From positions 1 to 7,338 of the forward strand of contig PIVQ01000354.1 of NCBI GenBank assembly GCA_003354055.1: 7,338 nucleotides of DNA, given 5' to 3'. Source of the stretch: Desulfobacteraceae bacterium. Lineage in GTDB: Bacteria > Desulfobacterota > Desulfobacteria > Desulfobacterales > Desulfobacteraceae. Position 1 is the stretch's first letter; each line of letters begins with the position of its first letter. Shown here in pieces: positions 6,780 through 7,338 of the stretch. The notes beneath the pieces are model-generated. The model had not been told where the DNA came from and searched no databases. It was given only the letters and a program-made list of their open reading frames with translations. The position numbers and the translations under genes are program-made.

Positions 6780-6797
6780 AATTGACTTAAGTCAATT
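6780..6797. promoter_or_regulatory. 18-bp perfect palindrome, CRP/FNR-like operator candidate
   Basis: AATTGACTTAAGTCAATT is perfectly self-complementary and contains TTGAC-N4-GTCAA, the half-site layout used by the CRP/FNR superfamily (FNR: TTGAT-N4-ATCAA). A possible -10, TAAATT at 6818-6823, would put transcription near 6830 and the palindrome centre at about -41.5, the position used by activating FNR-type proteins. The palindrome is certain; regulator and start site are inferred. It lies 83 bases before the start of the small gene. Confidence 0.45.
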
Positions 6798-6880
6798 ACA
6801 GATGGTTTAAAAAAATCTAAATTTAGCTATACGTGCCAGTAGGATGTTTTAAAAATATCCCATAAATGGAGGCAGATTAG

Positions 6881-7078
6881 ATGACGGATAACAACAAATC
6901 ATTTCAAATAAAAAAGACCTTTGGTGTAGGCGTTTTAATGAAATTAACCAAAAAAAATGTGCCGGGAATCAAAATTGATACTGTGGGTGATAACTTTGTT
7001 TCCAATGTGAGTCCCGATCAACTCAAGGATGCCGTGGAGAAAACATTAGTATCACACAACATCCGGGTGAAGGAGTAA
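6881..7078 (+). CDS. Small unrecognised protein, paralog of the left-edge fragment
   Basis: A 65-residue protein with no signal peptide, no membrane segment and no cysteine. I do not recognise a family. Residues 1-12 are polar and basic. Residues 13-25 (TFGVGVLMKLTKK) and 30-42 look like two beta strands joined by an N-V-P-G turn. Residues 44-59 (SPDQLKDAVEKTLVSH) form an amphipathic helix, and the protein ends NIRVKE. GGAGG at 6868-6872, eight bases before the ATG, is a strong ribosome site. Residues 29-64 align with the fragment at 2-118, about 15 of 36 identical, which is evidence of real coding and of a repeated gene family in this genome. Two operator-like palindromes lie upstream and dyads follow. 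The size and fold pattern could suit a small adaptor or regulatory protein, but that is only a guess. Confidence 0.82.
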   Translation: MTDNNKSFQIKKTFGVGVLMKLTKKNVPGIKIDTVGDNFVSNVSPDQLKDAVEKTLVSHNIRVKE

Positions 7079-7156
7079 GGCGTGGCGTCAAATTAAAATC
7101 TCCCGGTACAAAATTGACCATCCCAAGTGAATAGCCGTCGATGGGAATGCCACGCC
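7079..7156 (+). other. Long-range inverted repeat after the small gene
   Basis: GGCGTGGC (7079-7086), starting right after the stop codon, is exactly complementary to GCCACGCC (7149-7156). One G-U and one more A-U pair can extend the stem. A smaller TCCCA/TGGGA pair (7121-7125 with 7142-7146) lies inside. This could fold into a structured 3' region, or be the mark of an inserted or decayed element. Confidence 0.4.
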
Positions 7157-7180
7157 AACTACCTGGGTGGTTTATTTTTG
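7157..7180 (+). terminator. Weak intrinsic terminator candidate for the small gene
   Basis: AACTAC (7157-7162) pairs with GTGGTT (7167-7172) around a CTGG loop, including one G-U pair, and is followed by TATTTTTG (7173-7180). It lies directly after the right arm of the long-range repeat, about 80 bases from the stop codon. The stem is short, so termination would be modest unless the outer stem helps. Confidence 0.4.
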
Positions 7181-7199
7181 ATGCTCCGCCTAAAGCATC
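7180..7199. repeat. Small perfect hairpin GATGCT/AGCATC
   Basis: GATGCT (7180-7185) and AGCATC (7194-7199) form a six-pair stem with an eight-base loop. There is no T run after it on either strand. It also falls within an open minus-strand frame, so it may be incidental. Confidence 0.3.
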
Positions 7200-7298
7200 C
7201 TTAATAGATCGTATTAATGCCGATGCGCTATTCTCTTTCCTGTGTAGAAATGCTATGTTATCATTTTAATCATCATATACGCATAGGTTGATACGAAC

Positions 7299-7338
7299 AT
7301 GACATCATTTAAAGCAAATACATTACCCCTTTTGGTGG
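7299..7338 (+). CDS. Probable start of a new gene, cut by right edge
   Basis: ATG at 7299 opens a frame (MTSFKANTLPLLV) that continues to the window end. The pattern K-A-N-T-L-P-L-L-V recalls the N-termini of cobalamin-related methyltransferases of the uroporphyrinogen decarboxylase/methionine synthase type, where a G-S-L-P often follows. This is recall from thirteen residues and is not strong. The ribosome site is poor (AGG around 7285-7287, over ten bases away). The minus strand is also open here, so the strand is not settled. Confidence 0.4.
   Translation, partial: MTSFKANTLPLLV

Larger units (their letters stand above)
6404..6880. other. Gene-free AT-rich intergenic region
   Basis: No convincing gene was found in these 477 bases on either strand. 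The start holds the upstream region of the minus-strand membrane gene (TTAATTAA-like sequence at about 6409-6420). Next comes an imperfect inverted repeat at 6431-6550, then low-complexity A-rich DNA. TTGACC (6661-6666) with AATTAT (6684-6689) is a possible weak promoter. Two dyads (6746-6766 and 6780-6797) lie before the small gene at 6881. A 20-codon ATG frame at 6642 has no ribosome site. Confidence 0.7.

Overview
The window reads as chromosomal DNA from a Gram-negative anaerobe, most likely a sulfate-reducing or related member of the Desulfobacterota (Desulfobacter/Desulfobacula-like). That placement is an inference. It rests on the gene mix: a TAXI-type TRAP transporter, a DUF362 protein, a tandem universal stress protein and a FlaG protein. 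Strong AGGAG-type ribosome sites fit, as does moderately GC-rich coding DNA separated by AT-rich gaps. No rRNA, tRNA, CRISPR array, transposase or integrase was seen.

Left part (2-4164): the C-terminal end of a small unidentified protein is followed by a plus-strand transport operon. It encodes a periplasmic TAXI solute-binding protein, a fused DctQM-type TRAP permease and a DUF362 protein starting 9 bases after the permease stop. The first two should together form a secondary importer driven by an ion gradient. The substrate (probably a carboxylate or amino acid) cannot be read from sequence, and the role of the DUF362 protein is unknown.

Middle (4165-5961): a stand-alone FlaG-domain gene sits away from any other flagellar gene. 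It is followed by a two-domain universal stress protein with its own sigma70-type promoter and a 128-base leader. The leader holds an operator-like dyad, a possible 28-codon leader ORF and a stem that overlaps the ribosome site. A strong 11-bp hairpin lies after the stress gene.

Right part (5962-7338): a minus-strand membrane protein of the DUF5698/UPF0316 type appears to have lost its C-terminal DUF2179 domain. A gene-free AT-rich stretch (6404-6880) then carries a roughly 120-bp imperfect inverted repeat and two operator-like palindromes. It leads to a 65-residue protein whose C-terminal half is clearly homologous to the fragment at the left edge, so the window is bounded by two members of one unrecognised small-protein family. 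Dyads and a weak terminator follow that gene. A new plus-strand gene probably starts at 7299 and runs off the window.
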